The notes beneath the pieces were generated by a model. It ran no database searches. It was given only the letters and a program-made list of their open reading frames with translations, and was not told the DNA's origin. Positions 34,038-44,873 of a DNA stretch of 64,000 nt are shown piece after piece (within the stretch, counting starts at the first letter, position 1; each line of letters begins with the position of its first letter). Both the position numbers and the translations under genes were made by a program. The stretch is taken from assembly GCA_017165825.1 (NCBI GenBank), contig CM029367.1, forward strand, positions 29,971,133-30,035,132. Reading direction: 5' to 3'. Origin of the DNA: Hepsetus odoe (taxonomy: Eukaryota; Chordata; Actinopteri; Characiformes; Hepsetidae).

Positions 34038-35671
34038 TGAAATAATAATAACTGATTTTTTATATCTGTTTTTTGCAATATCCTTTCTGCTGCACCGATA
34101 TTAGTGAATATCTAGATAAACAGATATTCATCTTAGATAAAGATCGTGGTGTGACGGTCTCAGCCGCCCCGATGGCTCATGTTCCACAGAAAATATCTGT
34201 GCAAAATCAACCATTGTTTCCTCTCCACTCAGACATGCAGTGGCTTGTGGCTTCACTGCCTTTCAAAAGCGACCCTGAGGCCTGCACTAATCTGAACTGA
34301 CACTCCTGCACTTTTACACATTCACACATCTGTCAGAAAAATGATCAACTTCTAATGCACTGTGGGTAATTTATAAGCCTGCTGTTAAAAAAAAAGAAAA
34401 AATTAACTTCACTTATTTACTTTTGGAAGAGTGAATGAGCAAATGAATGAATGACTCTCCACGATACAATATCTCCTTTTTTTTCTTCCTGCCTCTGATT
34501 TTTTTTTCCTTTCCGAGCCGTTACATAACATGTGACTGATTCAGTAATGTGTGTGTGTCGTTTAATGTAGATATCAAAGATCTGTGGGTAACAAAAGGGC
34601 TCTGTAATAAATCTAATGGCCCTCTGGATTAGCGACGCAGGAGGAGGCCGAGGAGATGCAGGGATAAAATGAGGAGAGGTGGAGTGAAACTGAGGGAAGG
34701 AGATGGAAGTTAAGGGGAGGAGTGAGTAAATAAATAAAACTTTGAGACAAAAAAGGAGAGTCTGAAGAGGAAGGAGAGAAGGAGAGAGAGGTGCCTTTTA
34801 GTGTCAAAGTGAGAGATGAGGCAAAATGTGAGAAACAGGAGAGGAATAAATGGGAGAGAAAGGGAGGGGGGGGAGAGAGGAGGCAAAGTGTGAGAAAGAG
34901 AAATAGAAAGGAGAAAAATAGTGGGAGAGAGGGTGGGAAGGAGAAGAAAGGCAAAATGTGAGAAAGAATGAAGAGTAAAACAGTTGACAGTTGGATAAAG
35001 ACAGAGGGAGAGAGAGAGAGAGATGGAGATGCCATTTAGTGTCATGTATTGAGAGAAGAGGCAAAATGTGACAGAGGAAGAAGAAATGGGAGAAAGGTGG
35101 GGCAAAACGTGAGGAAAAAAAAAAAAGAGTAAAAAATGTGCACAGAGAGAGGCGTGCGTGCGTGCGTGTGTGTGTGTGCGCGAACACGCGTGTGTATATC
35201 TGGGCATGTAGGGCCGGCCTGCAAGCCAGGCGAAGCCAACATGGCATCGGGCCACCCCACCTCTGACTGTCATCCAGTGTGACATTCTAGCTAAGCTGGA
35301 TCTCATTAGGCCGAGGACGCGTCTCTGATCTGTCGGCAGCGCTGCGACTCCCACCATGTGGGTCGCCTTCAAGGTAACTGCCACATCATTCCTCCTACAG
35401 GCCCCATTATGCCTAGTTGCCCCTTAAACCTCAGGAGCTGCTGAGTCAGCGCCACGCTTGCCCCAGGACAAGCTCAGAGTCCGATTGCAACAGATTGCAC
35501 GGCAAAGGCAGCTACACACCGCCTTATTCTCACTGCTGCATTCCTTCACCAAAAGCCTGTTGATGCCATACACACAGATCAGAACCAGAGACCAGAAACA
35601 GACAGACAGTAACTCTGAATCAGTTCTGTCCATTTTACCTGCACAGTAGAGTCTGTATGGGGTTGAAGAGA
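34038..35671. other. Intronic DNA with a purine-rich minisatellite
   Basis: Contains the GA-rich block listed separately. Nothing else recognised. The 224-residue open frame on the minus strand is a by-product of the CT-rich sequence. Confidence 0.5.
34650..35150. repeat. Purine-rich degenerate minisatellite
   Basis: GA-rich DNA with repeated 'GAGGCAAAATGTGAGAAAGA' cores near 34816, 34880, 34948, 35057 and 35100. A larger duplication starts with 'TTTAGTGTCA' at about 34797 and 35035. Confidence 0.75.
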
Positions 35672-35866
35672 TAAAGTGAAAGCGACTATGTGTCACTGGG
35701 AAACCTCCGCCCACCGTGCAACGGCTATTTAAAGGGCCCGGGGAGCAGTGCCAGGGACGGGACCTTGCTCAAGGGTACCTCAGGACAACCTGCTGGTCTG
35801 GGATTCGAACCCATGACCGTCTGATCCTGAGGCCGAGTCCCTAATCTCTAAGCCACAGCTGCCCCG
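35672..35866 (-). mobile_element. SINE family A, minus copy
   Basis: AAGTGAAAGCGACTATGTGTC tail complement, 'CCCGGGGAGCAGTG', 'CTTGCTCAAGGGTACCTCAG', 'GGGATTCGAACCCATGACC' (B box) and a head ending GCTGCCCC. A gap in the tail part shortens it. Confidence 0.85.
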
Positions 35867-36881
35867 TGCTGTACTTGATCCTTAACCAAAAGTCCGAGCA
35901 GCGATAGGTATTCCTGACACTGCTTTTGGACAAAAAAGGGGAAACTTTAAGCCGCGATGGGCTCCCACTGCTATCACTCACTCATATTTCGCTCCGACTC
36001 TGGCGACTATTGACTCAAACTCAGCAAAGTCATGCAACCATGACGAAAAGAACAATCGAATTCATTATGCCCTGCACTCAGGGGCTAATTATTCTTACTG
36101 TTAGGCCTTCTGAGGGCATGGATTTCTTTTAATCATGAGTCAGCAGTCTCTCTCTCCCTCTCCCTCAACCCTCCCCCCGTCCTCCCGATTCGAGGAGACC
36201 AGATTTGTTTTGCAAGAAAGGGTCAAACAAGGTAGTTCAGTTCAGCAGAGGTGCCTTCATTTGCATGTTTCCATTCCCTTTAACTTGAATGTAAAACTGT
36301 CTGTGGGTATCGCTATTTTAATAGCGCCGGGACAGCTATGTAAATGCCAGAAAAAAACCTACAGATGCCCACAAACAAATCACTCTTACTCAGCTTGGAG
36401 ATTCGTTCTTCTTCAAGAGTTTAAAGTTAAAGCTGACATGGAGAGCATGGGTTTGACAGACAAATTACAGCAAAACACACCGTTTATTTATAGCGTTGGG
36501 CCTGCAGAAGGTATTCCGGTGGGCAGCTACACTTTAAAAGCTCCTTTTTTTCCCTGCTATTAGTGTCGTTAACCGGCTTTACCGGGCATGCATGACTTCC
36601 TAATGCTATTTTGAAGTGCCTGGCTAACTGTTTTGGAGCACATGAGGGCTAGCGGACTAGTCCCGTGGCAAACGCTCTCTTCCAGAATAGCATCAAAGAC
36701 AAACACATTCCAGAAGACACTAAACCCATCACATGTTCCGTCTTACTCCGCAGTCTCACAGGCACAAAAGCTGTGTTCGGATTTTACAGCCCGGCCGCCC
36801 ACACTTTTTCGGTCGACGTAACCTCGCAGTGGTAGTGACCGGTCCGTAGAGAGGGTTCGAAACACACCCCTTGTTGTTTAA

Positions 36882-37108
36882 AAAAGTGAACGTGACTATT
36901 GTGGACACAGCAAAGGGTGAACCACGACAAAATGCATCCTCTGCTTTTAACCCACACAAACCGTGCGACAGGACGCAGCCATGTCCAGCACCCAGGGAGC
37001 GGTGATGGGGACGGTACCTTGCTCATGGGTACCTCAAGGTAACCTACCGGTCTGGGATTCAAACCCTCGACTATCTGATCCTGAAGCCCGGTCCCTAAAC
37101 ACTGGCTT
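36882..37108 (-). mobile_element. SINE family A, minus copy, near complete
   Basis: AAGTGAACGTGACTATTG, 'TCTGCTTTTAACCCACAC', 'GAGCGGTGATGGGGACGG', 'GGGATTCAAACCCTCGAC' and the start of the head. Confidence 0.85.
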
Positions 37109-39030
37109 GTTTGTGTGCAAAACTCACGCCATATTAATATAATACAAATACCATGAAAGCACTCGAGCTTCAGTAAAAACAATCTGCTAAAAATAAACTC
37201 CCGCCACAGAAATCACACTCAACACACCTTCTCTCCAGCGTTCCCTCCCTTTTTCTCTGTTATGTTTTATTATGTCCTGCTATACCAAATCATACATCAG
37301 CGGGACCATCGTTTCTGTCTTTTTGTCCAGTGAGGATTAAGTTGGGACGGTGAAATTATAAAAATGATGCATTATTCCCATAAAATGCAAAGCCAGGAGT
37401 CAGTTCTGAAAACGGAAGTAAGTAGGAAGTACACACTCGGGCTCAAAAATAAGGAAATATACCCAAAAATTCACATTTTCAAGAAAGTGTTTGCACTTTG
37501 TTGTACTCCACCCCCAATGAAACTGCAATCGACACTTAGCATCTACAGCCAGTAAGAGTTGCACAGGCAGATCTCTTCTTGGACTGCAGGGTTAAACTCC
37601 ACTGCAGCTCTGTAGCAGCAGCAGCGAGCAGCTTGGTTGCCAAGGAGTTCGCTGATTGTGCTGAAAAAGAACACAGCCCTCTACTTTGGGTCATTCTGGG
37701 TCAAATAAATGTAAAACACCTTGTTTTCTGTTCTGATCCCAGTCATGAGTATCTGAACTGGGACCTGGCGCTGTGGCCCTGCGTAGCCAGGACCCTTTAC
37801 AGCCCTGTCTGAGGCTTCCTGCGGCGAGCTCATAAAAATTATGCAACCAGGAAACTTTCTATCTGCGGCCCTTGCATTTACGACTCCAGTAATCAGCAGA
37901 TATTGTATCAGGTCAGTCGTCTGCCCAGAATAGCAGAGGCAGCCCAGGACTCAAACCCACGTACAGTACCTTATCTTCTGAGTCAGTGTAAACAAAGTTC
38001 TGCTCCGCTCCATGCTCCAAGATTACATAACCACTTCACGTAATATCCCGGCAATGGCCCAGATGCAGGCTACTTTTATGGCTGCCCTGTTTTCTTTCAT
38101 TTTTCCAGAGAAGCATTTTGTAACCACTGGCCACAGAAGCGCTGACCCAACAGCTGGATGCGAGTAAAAGGTGCGCGGCCTCTAGTTTGTTCATTGACGC
38201 GCACATTTACCCCTCCCGACACCACCCCCACCTCCCTTTTTCCTCCCGCTGTTTGTTTTTATTTGGTCGCTCCACCCTGACTGTTTATGTCTCTGTATAG
38301 CAGAAAAAAAGCCTGCTCGTCAGTATTAATTATTTACGATGCAGCTCCATGATTAAAGGGCCTCATAAAGTCATAAAGAAAGACATCTGCACGGCAGAGA
38401 GTTTCAGGGAAGCCTGACAACTGTCCCGTAAAAGCAGTAACACATGCAGAGGTGGACTAGGAGGAGAGCCTGGCCTTGTGTTTACAGTTAAGATCAAGAT
38501 GTACCTGTGGGATCCCATGGGACGGGAACCCGTGTGTACCACAAGTATTGACATTGAAATAAAAGCACCAAATAAGCAAACATGAATCCTTTCCGCATTT
38601 TCCTAGAATGCAACCAGCCCGGATCCTCGTCGTACTGTCCCACAACGGCAACCAGCTCCCCCAAGCAAACGCCGCTTTAAACTTTCGATGGATCACTTCT
38701 TTCTCTCACTCCGTTTTCTGAAGCCGTTGAAATTATCCTATGCAAATTCAGCCACGTCTATAATCCTGGGAACCTCCATCCAACAACTGGAATGCCGAAA
38801 CAAATCAGACACAGACAAAAAAAAGACTTTTTCTTTTCATCAGGACCGACTACCAGAACATTCGGCAAATAAAAAGGGTCATAAAATGACCTGAAGCGGC
38901 TGAAGAAGGCGACACAAATCACAACCTTGCAGACGCTGCTCGCGACGTGAATTTAGCGCTGCTCTGAGACTGCAGAAAATATCCAACCACTGTGCCAAAG
39001 GGAAAGAAAAAGCTGAGCACCGCCTTCAAA
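37109..39030. other. Intron 2 DNA next to exon 2
   Basis: Unique-looking sequence with no repeats and no second coding exon. It begins with the exon 2 donor at the right edge. A TAAT-rich stretch lies at about 38310-38400. Confidence 0.45.
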
Positions 39031-39035
39031 CTTAC

Positions 39036-40804
39036 CTCGCCATGCTTTCCGAGAGGCAGGCAGAGCCCAGGTAGTCGTCTGCTCGGGCGGCCAAGGAGCC
39101 CTGCGACAGGATGGGGCGGGTTTTCCACGTCTCCATTTGTGCAGAAATGGGGGAAATTAGATTCAACAAGGGGTTCGTCTGATCCCGGACATCGTGCCGC
39201 GAGAACGACATTGTTCCTTGCGCTCCGATCTGGTAATGAAATGAGTGTCCACCCGAATTAACGCCCACGATAGCCGACGCGGGCACGTTATTATTCTCTT
39301 GGTAATAGCTGCCATCATTGGTCTCCTGTTTAATCCCCTTGGGCAGATCACTGTTGGGGAACACGCCAGGCTCGTAGTTGCCATTAAGAGAAACAGGAGG
39401 TCCCAGAATCCCCGAAAGGCTGTATTCGTCAATATTATCCCTCAAAGACAAGTACGTGGTCTCGGAGGCCGGGAAGAGGCCCATGGGGTGTTGCTGTTCG
39501 GGGTAGTGCATGTCCGCGCAAGTCATGTCATGGCCGGGCTCAGTCTTAATCTGAGATACAAACTGCGAATGCGGCATGCTGCCTTTCCCACCACCCAGAC
39601 ACATACTCCTGTAATCCGTGTCCGGCTCGTTCTTTATGTACTTGACCATTCCCATGGAGTCCAGGCCTATATTAAAGATCTCCCCATCTATGTTCTCCAC
39701 TTTGGGGAACTCGAAGCCTTTAAAGTCGTGCTCTCGGACCTCTGGGCTGTGGACGTCATTTTGGACCAAACCTAGACCGCTTGGAGGGCTTGAGACGGAC
39801 AAGCTCCTGGAGGGGTTTCTGGGACTGGACATGACCAAGGAACCCACGGTGGGCGGGCTGGACATGGACGGTCTCAGGTTGCCGCTGCTTCCCGTGGGGC
39901 TGGACACGGACGACCTCATGTGAGTGCTGCAGGACGGGGGTGTCCTCACACTTCCCAAGCTCTGGGGGCTTGAGATGGGTGACTTCATCACGTTTAAGGG
40001 GCTGGGCAGTGGAGGAGACCCGACTGTGCTGGATTCCACCGGGCTGCAGGTGCTGGAGTTGGGACGGTGACCTGGAGCGAGGCCCGAACCGACCGGACCC
40101 AAACTTGCAGGGCTGCCGATGGAAGGGCCGCTGGCGCCAAAGTAGGTGGGACTGGTGGTAGAAGTCACCATGTTGTTTCCAGCAGGGCTGGAGATGTTGC
40201 TGGAGTCTTCGAGAGGGCTGGACAGAGCTGTGGCCAGGGCAGAAGGTGTCGGTGCAGTGCCTACGACACACTCCCCAAGGTTGCCATTGGGCAGCTGAGA
40301 CAACGTCGGGAATGGACCTGGTGGAGCTTTCATACTGGGGCTCCCTGCGGTTCCTGATTGGTTGTCCTCAACCCCTCTACCACACAGCGGGTACAGTTTC
40401 CCCGGGCTACTCTGGCACCCGGCAGGAGGACCTTGCTGGCCAAAGGCGAACTCCGCCTCCCTGGCAGCGTTCATATAAAGGCCCATGGACTCGGCCACGG
40501 TTTTGGACAGCTCTTTAGAGTCTCCTTCCGCTTTGCGGTTGTGGAGGGAGTTGAAAACAGGGAAGCCGGACGGCTGGTTGGGATTGAGCCGAAATATCGG
40601 CGCCTCAGTCTTCTTCACGCCGCTGTCCTTGCTGGTGGGGACTGGGGAAGTGGACGCGTTGCTCCCGTTCACAATGTCCATCAGGACGTCATTGTTCATG
40701 CCCTCCTCTGCTGTGCAGCAGTACTCCATAGAACCTGGCACCTGGGCCCATCTGTTTTCGGCGTCGGTACCCTCATAAAAACTTTGGTATCTTTTGGTCT
40801 CCAT
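39036..40804 (-). CDS. nr3c2: Mineralocorticoid receptor, N-terminal domain (coding part of exon 2; partial gene)
   Basis: Encodes the first 589 codons plus two bases of the mineralocorticoid receptor, a ligand-activated transcription factor of the NR3C steroid-receptor group that moves from cytoplasm to nucleus. This exon is the intrinsically disordered transactivation domain. Recognisable receptor segments are the start METKRYQS; KELSKTVAESMGLYM at residues 97-111; a Ser-Pro-rich stretch with many SSP motifs at about 195-345; YSLSGILGPPV at 461-471; and the AIVGVNSGG/SFHY/IGAQG block at 511-530. SUMO-type motifs (hydrophobic-K-x-E) lie at K391, K420 and K492, matching in order the IKxE sites known in mammalian receptors. 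The start has G at -3 and +4. The frame hits a stop just after 39036, but a consensus donor (GAG|GTAAG) ends the exon there in phase 2. The DNA-binding and ligand-binding exons are outside the window. Open reading frames on the plus strand across this exon are shadows. Confidence 0.97.
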
Positions 40805-40824
40805 GCCTGGATCATTTGATAAAC
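39036..40824 (-). other. nr3c2: nr3c2 exon 2, with splice boundaries
   Basis: On the minus strand a pyrimidine-rich tract followed by CACCCACCAG ends at 40825, giving a good acceptor. The exon then starts at 40824 with 20 bases of 5' UTR before the ATG at 40804-40802. The donor is GCGAG|GTAAGT-like, with the intron GT at 39035-39034. Receptor similarity stops at this donor. The boundaries are seen in the sequence; use in the mRNA is inferred. Confidence 0.9.
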
Positions 40825-42523
40825 CTGGTGGGTGTTAAAAGCAAAGAAGGTACAATCACTTTTGAGAGTTTTTTTCTTGGTAAGGTGTTAAACACTTTCC
40901 TCACAATGTGTCACATGTGCTAGACCACCTCAGGATAACATGTCAACATAAAAGCTGAAGTTCTCAGTTAAGGCATCTAAGAGTTTGAGAAAGTTTACTG
41001 CACCTTTACTTCCATCCATCCATCCATCCATCCATCCATTATCTGAAATTTCTTGGAAATCCTGGAAACCTCCATCCAATGGAGAAACAGCCATGAATTA
41101 TTTGCCAAAAGCAGTATTTTAGGTAGCAACAGCACAGAAATACCTTCAGCACCGCAGCAGCTGGGGGCCTAATATTTACTGGACCTCTGAAAACCTGACA
41201 TAACCTTCATCATCGCTAAAAACCAAAACAGAGAAACAGGCAATCGGGCAGCCGAGCAGAACTAACAGTAAAGGGGGAAATTACAGGGCCGGGCGATACG
41301 ATTGATATTTATGGTGATCGTGATCGATTACAATCACAATATTCTTTTCGGCGCGCACCATCACTGGTGAGTGAGATGTTACGGTCAGTGGCGTTATTAA
41401 GGATATGGATTATAAAATAGGTGCACAGTAAAAAGATCATGTAAATAGAAGTGAGCAGATGCGGTGAAGGCATGTGTAGATGCATGTGTGCACAGCCGAT
41501 ATCATGTAATATATCCACTTATTTATTATTTTTGCAGTGGGAGCATGATTCCAGACAGCACTACTCCTGGATGGATATCTCAAAAGTATTGGGATCACAC
41601 TGTCTCCGTATCGCCCACCCCTAGGATGTTATACTGTCCGATTTAATTTGATGTCATTTTCATACGAGGGCTGATACTGTCCGCTGTGATGAACCTCACC
41701 TCCTGTTCTCTGTTGGACCAGATTTATGGACAAGTTCTGCATTTGTGCACTGCTGTCAGATAGAGAACAAGATCATTTAACTTCATAAAGACAGACAGAC
41801 AGATACACAAATACAGATGGACAGACAGATAGATAACTAGACAGATACAGACAGACAGATGGATAGACAGACGGATAGATATTTTCCTCTCTGTCCCGTG
41901 CAGTTGGGAAAGTGGTAAACAGAAAGCACTGCCCCCCCCAAAAAGTAAAAAAAGTTGAGTGTGCGCGTGTGTCCCGAGATCGAAAACGGGCCCGGGTTTA
42001 AGGGGGGGGACCAACTGTCTCGTGCCCTGACTGGGGCGCATCACGGCTGGCACGAGACGCGACCACGCCGCACCGCGCGCGCTCCTCCCGGTGGGGTTGG
42101 CTGGTGCTTTAACCCCGGGGCGGACAGTCGCGCGCCGCTGCCCCGCTCACGGCCGCGAGGAGGCCACGCGGGAAACTTTTCCGCCCCGTGACGCAGTTGG
42201 TTTGATCGCGAGCCCCGCGGCTCGTGCGCGCGCGGGTTTGACAACAACAACAACAACAACAGCAGCAGCGGCGGCGGTAACAGTGACCGTCATAATAAAC
42301 GGTCCACTATCCTGCGGGCCGGGGGGCTCAGACTGCCCCCCCCTCCCGAGGTGGTTGGGATGGGGGGTGGTGGGAGGGGGGTAATCGTGCACGCGCGCTG
42401 CACGCGAGGGACGCGAAGCCAAACTGCCCCCCTGAAAAGAAAAAAGTGGAGGACGCGCGCGCGCGCGATGTCAAGGGGCTCGCTCGCTTCCGTGCGCCGC
42501 GCGGCTTACCTTGATGAAGACAT
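40812..42523 (-). other. Predicted 8-codon uORF joined across the exon 1/exon 2 splice
   Basis: If exon 1 is spliced at 42510 to exon 2 at 40824, the ATG at 42523-42521 opens a short frame (MSSSRFIK). It ends at TGA 40814-40812, seven bases before the receptor start codon. The frame exists only in the spliced transcript. Such a uORF could lower translation of the receptor; that is inference. Confidence 0.45.
40825..42509 (-). other. nr3c2: nr3c2 intron 1
   Basis: A 1,685-bp interval between the predicted exon 1 donor and the exon 2 acceptor. It holds a (TCCA)n tract at about 41011-41039, a degenerate GACA/GATA stretch at about 41785-41882, and at its upstream end the GC-rich part of the island. 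No further coding sequence is seen. Open frames here (for example 42091-42384 plus) come from GC-rich or simple-repeat sequence. Confidence 0.6.
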
Positions 42524-42602
42524 CCAGGGGCTGCCAGGTGTCCCGCTTAATCCAAACAGCTGAAGTTTCCCCTGCTCCGGTCCCGGTCCCGGTCTCGGTC
42601 TC

Positions 42603-42638
<36 letters not shown>

Positions 42639-42650
42639 GCGCGCGCACTA
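42510..42650 (-). other. nr3c2: nr3c2 exon 1 (predicted non-coding first exon; 5' end uncertain)
   Basis: Reading the minus strand, ATCAAG|GTAAGC gives a near-perfect splice donor with intron GT at 42509-42508, inside a GC-rich island and 1.7 kb upstream of the coding exon acceptor. NR3C2 genes are known to start with untranslated first exons, so this is the best candidate. The transcription start cannot be placed: no clear TATA box is seen, and the region upstream is a CT/GA microsatellite and GC-rich DNA, so the 42650 end is only a guess. The exon contains an ATG at 42523-42521 (see uORF). Confidence 0.6.
42606..42635. repeat. (CT)n microsatellite in the nr3c2 promoter region
   Basis: About 30 bp of CT, reading GA on the gene's sense strand, about 100 bp upstream of the exon 1 donor. 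Preceded by short CCGGTC-type repeats at 42577-42606. Confidence 0.9.
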
Positions 42651-42828
42651 GTTGGAGCTCCGTGCTGCGCACATCACGCGCCCCGAGGAGGAGAGGAGGA
42701 GGAGAGAAAGAAAAAAATGAAAAGATCCTGTCAACGACTTTCCAGTGTCGTATGCATGGTTACTTGCTGTGTGCTTATGAGAGTGTGTGTGTGTGTGTGT
42801 TGTGAGCCTGGCGACTGCAGACTGCCCC

Positions 42829-42847
42829 TACGTCATCAGCCCCGCCT
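42829..42847 (-). promoter_or_regulatory. CRE-like site next to a GC box, upstream of exon 1
   Basis: On the minus strand a GC box (AGGCGGGGC, 42847-42839) abuts TGATGACGTA (42838-42829), which contains the cAMP-response half-site TGACG. The pair lies about 0.3 kb upstream of the predicted exon 1 donor, a plausible proximal promoter position. Function is inferred from motif match only. Confidence 0.35.
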
Positions 42848-42850
42848 ACT

Positions 42851-43778
42851 GCACCGGATTGCGCGTGCACGAAGCAAATGGAGAGGTGGGGGTGGGGGGT
42901 GTTAAGGTAACTGGCAAGCAGGTGAGCTTTAAGGTGAGCGGGAGAATCAATTAAGTGAATCGTTTCTTTCAAACGAGTCATTGGTTCACGTGAGTTGCAC
43001 ACCGACTTTATTCTCCTGCGTGTGAGTCGAACACCTGACTCGGATCACCAGGTTGAGTCACACCCTCGGGTTTGTGTCGGGGGCGAGGTGGCGTGTTATG
43101 GTGTGATTTTAGGCTTATTCGGGAATGAATCGTCTTTTTTACGAGACGGTGCAACACGTTTGACTGGAATCAGATCAAGAGTCAGTTCGGAGGAAGTGAT
43201 TCATCCGGGAGTCGAATGTATGAATCGGTTCGTCTGAGTCGGTTCGTTTAAAGGGGGGTTTCACTGATTTGTCAAGAAAAAGTTTTCTGGGGTTCAGTTC
43301 TTCAGACTTTCAGGGTTCGGTGTGATGGTTGTTTATTAAGAGGTACTGGTTCGGATGTATTTATAGGAACACATATATTCATTTTACATTTTAGCTCTAT
43401 TTTGCAGCGGGAACAAAGTCAATGTATGTCCATTTAGTAGATTCCGACACTTTGTCTTCTCTCATCATGCAGTTGTGTTTCTTTTTGCAGGGAAAAGGAT
43501 TTGTTCTGAACGTAACTGTATATATTAGTAAGCTCATGTTGTGCCTGAGGGCATCCCGGCTGCCGTTGACATCGTGTGAACATCTGCTGATGGATCAGTG
43601 AATCCAAAACGACTCCAAAATAACCTCAGATCGAGGTTCAGTGGGTTTTTACTCCTTTTCCAGAAGAGGCTGCTTTAGTGAAAGTGGAGTTTTGCAAGGA
43701 TATGATGTGGCTGTTTGTTTCTGTGAGTGCAGACCTAATTCAGGAGTGTCACACACTGTGTCCCATTGCTGCAGGGGT

Positions 43779-43844
<66 letters not shown>

Positions 43845-44470
43845 CCTTTCCACCCAGAAACCAGCTCTTCTCCCAGCTGCTCCCTGAAAGCTGAAGCATA
43901 AAGCTCACTAATACGAGAGAGAGAGAGATTGAGATTGAGATTATGTGTGGGTGTGCTGTAAATATCAATGGGTTACCTCGGAAATGCTGAGTGATTACAG
44001 TGACACACACAGACTGGTTGCTGCCTTTTCTTCACCTACATTAAGGACAGTAGTTACAGTGCATGGAGAAGACTGAAAACTCCACCACCAGGTGGTACCA
44101 CAGCTCACTCCGCAATGTGAATGTGGGGGAAAAGAGGCGTGTGGTCACTCCAGAACCCACTGATCGCTTTGGGAATGAGAACCCAACCACCACAGTGAGA
44201 TCATGCATCAGCTTATTGTGCAGCATCTTAATACAAAAGGCATCTTTAAGGAATATCCGTCACTTTTCCAAATTTCACCATTCAGGGATTAAACCAAACC
44301 AGAGTGGATTTTGGATGGAAATTGGATTTGATGGGAAATTGCAGAGAAAGGGATTACATTACAGTGGTGGTGAATGGGACCAGACGTCCACAGCACAAAT
44401 ATACCACTTTGTCCTTTTCCAAAACCCACCATTGACCTACACGTGTCTTTGGAGTGTTTAGTGTTTAGAG
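42851..44470. other. 5' flanking DNA of nr3c2
   Basis: No gene seen. A long CA tract is at 43780-43843. The 132-codon open frame at 44063-44461 plus matches nothing recognisable. Confidence 0.45.
43780..43843. repeat. (CA)n microsatellite
   Basis: About 64 bp of uninterrupted CA about 1.3 kb upstream of exon 1. Confidence 0.95.
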
Positions 44471-44476
44471 TGTTGG

Positions 44477-44673
44477 TGTGGTGCTGGTCTAGTGTTGGGG
44501 TACCTGCCTAAAGACCTCTGGATCAAGAGGTCCCAGGTTCAAATCCCTCCAGCACTACCACCATTGGGTCCCTGAGCAAGACCCTTAACCCTGAGTGTCT
44601 CCAGGAGGACTGTCCCTGTAATCAGGACATGGAAGTCACTCTGGATAAGAGCATCTGCTAAATGCCATAAATG
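44477..44673 (+). mobile_element. SINE family B, near complete
   Basis: Head 'GTGCTGGTCTAGTGTTGGGG', B box 'CAGGTTCAAATCCC', middle 'CCTGAGCAAGACCCTTAACC', 3' end 'GATAAGAGCATCTGCTAAAT'. The best copy of the family in the window. Confidence 0.9.
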
Positions 44674-44830
44674 TTGCATCTGCCATTTATATTTTATAAT
44701 ATATATTCTTTTTCATTTATTTTAATGTTTTTAACATTGCATTCTGAAATGCAATGATGAAAAATGATATTCCTTGTATTGATCTGCTTTCTTTTTGCAC
44801 TTTTATTGTCCAGATTAATTTTTACTGTTT

Positions 44831-44832
<2 letters not shown>

Positions 44833-44871
<39 letters not shown>
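44833..44871. repeat. (GT)n microsatellite
   Basis: About 38 bp of GT. Confidence 0.95.

Positions 44872-44873
<2 letters not shown>

Larger units (their letters stand above)
41930..42850 (-). promoter_or_regulatory. nr3c2: GC-rich CpG-island-like promoter region of nr3c2
   Basis: From about 41930 base composition changes from AT-rich to strongly GC-rich, with dense CpG (GCGCGC runs near 42072-42235 and 42455-42505). It surrounds the predicted exon 1 donor and is the only such island in the window. Embedded are a (CAA)n/(CAG)n run at 42239-42275 and a CT tract at 42606-42635. It probably acts as a TATA-less promoter for the minus-strand gene. Confidence 0.75.

Noticed and set aside
34613..35384. 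Open frames of 140-224 codons on the minus strand rich in Leu, Ser, Phe
   Set aside because: They overlap one another in all three frames over a strand-biased CT/GA tract, the mark of composition rather than coding.
39245..40819. Several plus-strand frames of up to 176 codons across nr3c2 exon 2
   Set aside because: Shadows of the GC-rich coding exon on the other strand; the minus-strand frame is the receptor.
44063..44461. 132-codon plus-strand frame as a gene
   Set aside because: No recognisable domain, no splice context, ordinary intergenic composition, and a SINE starts just after it.
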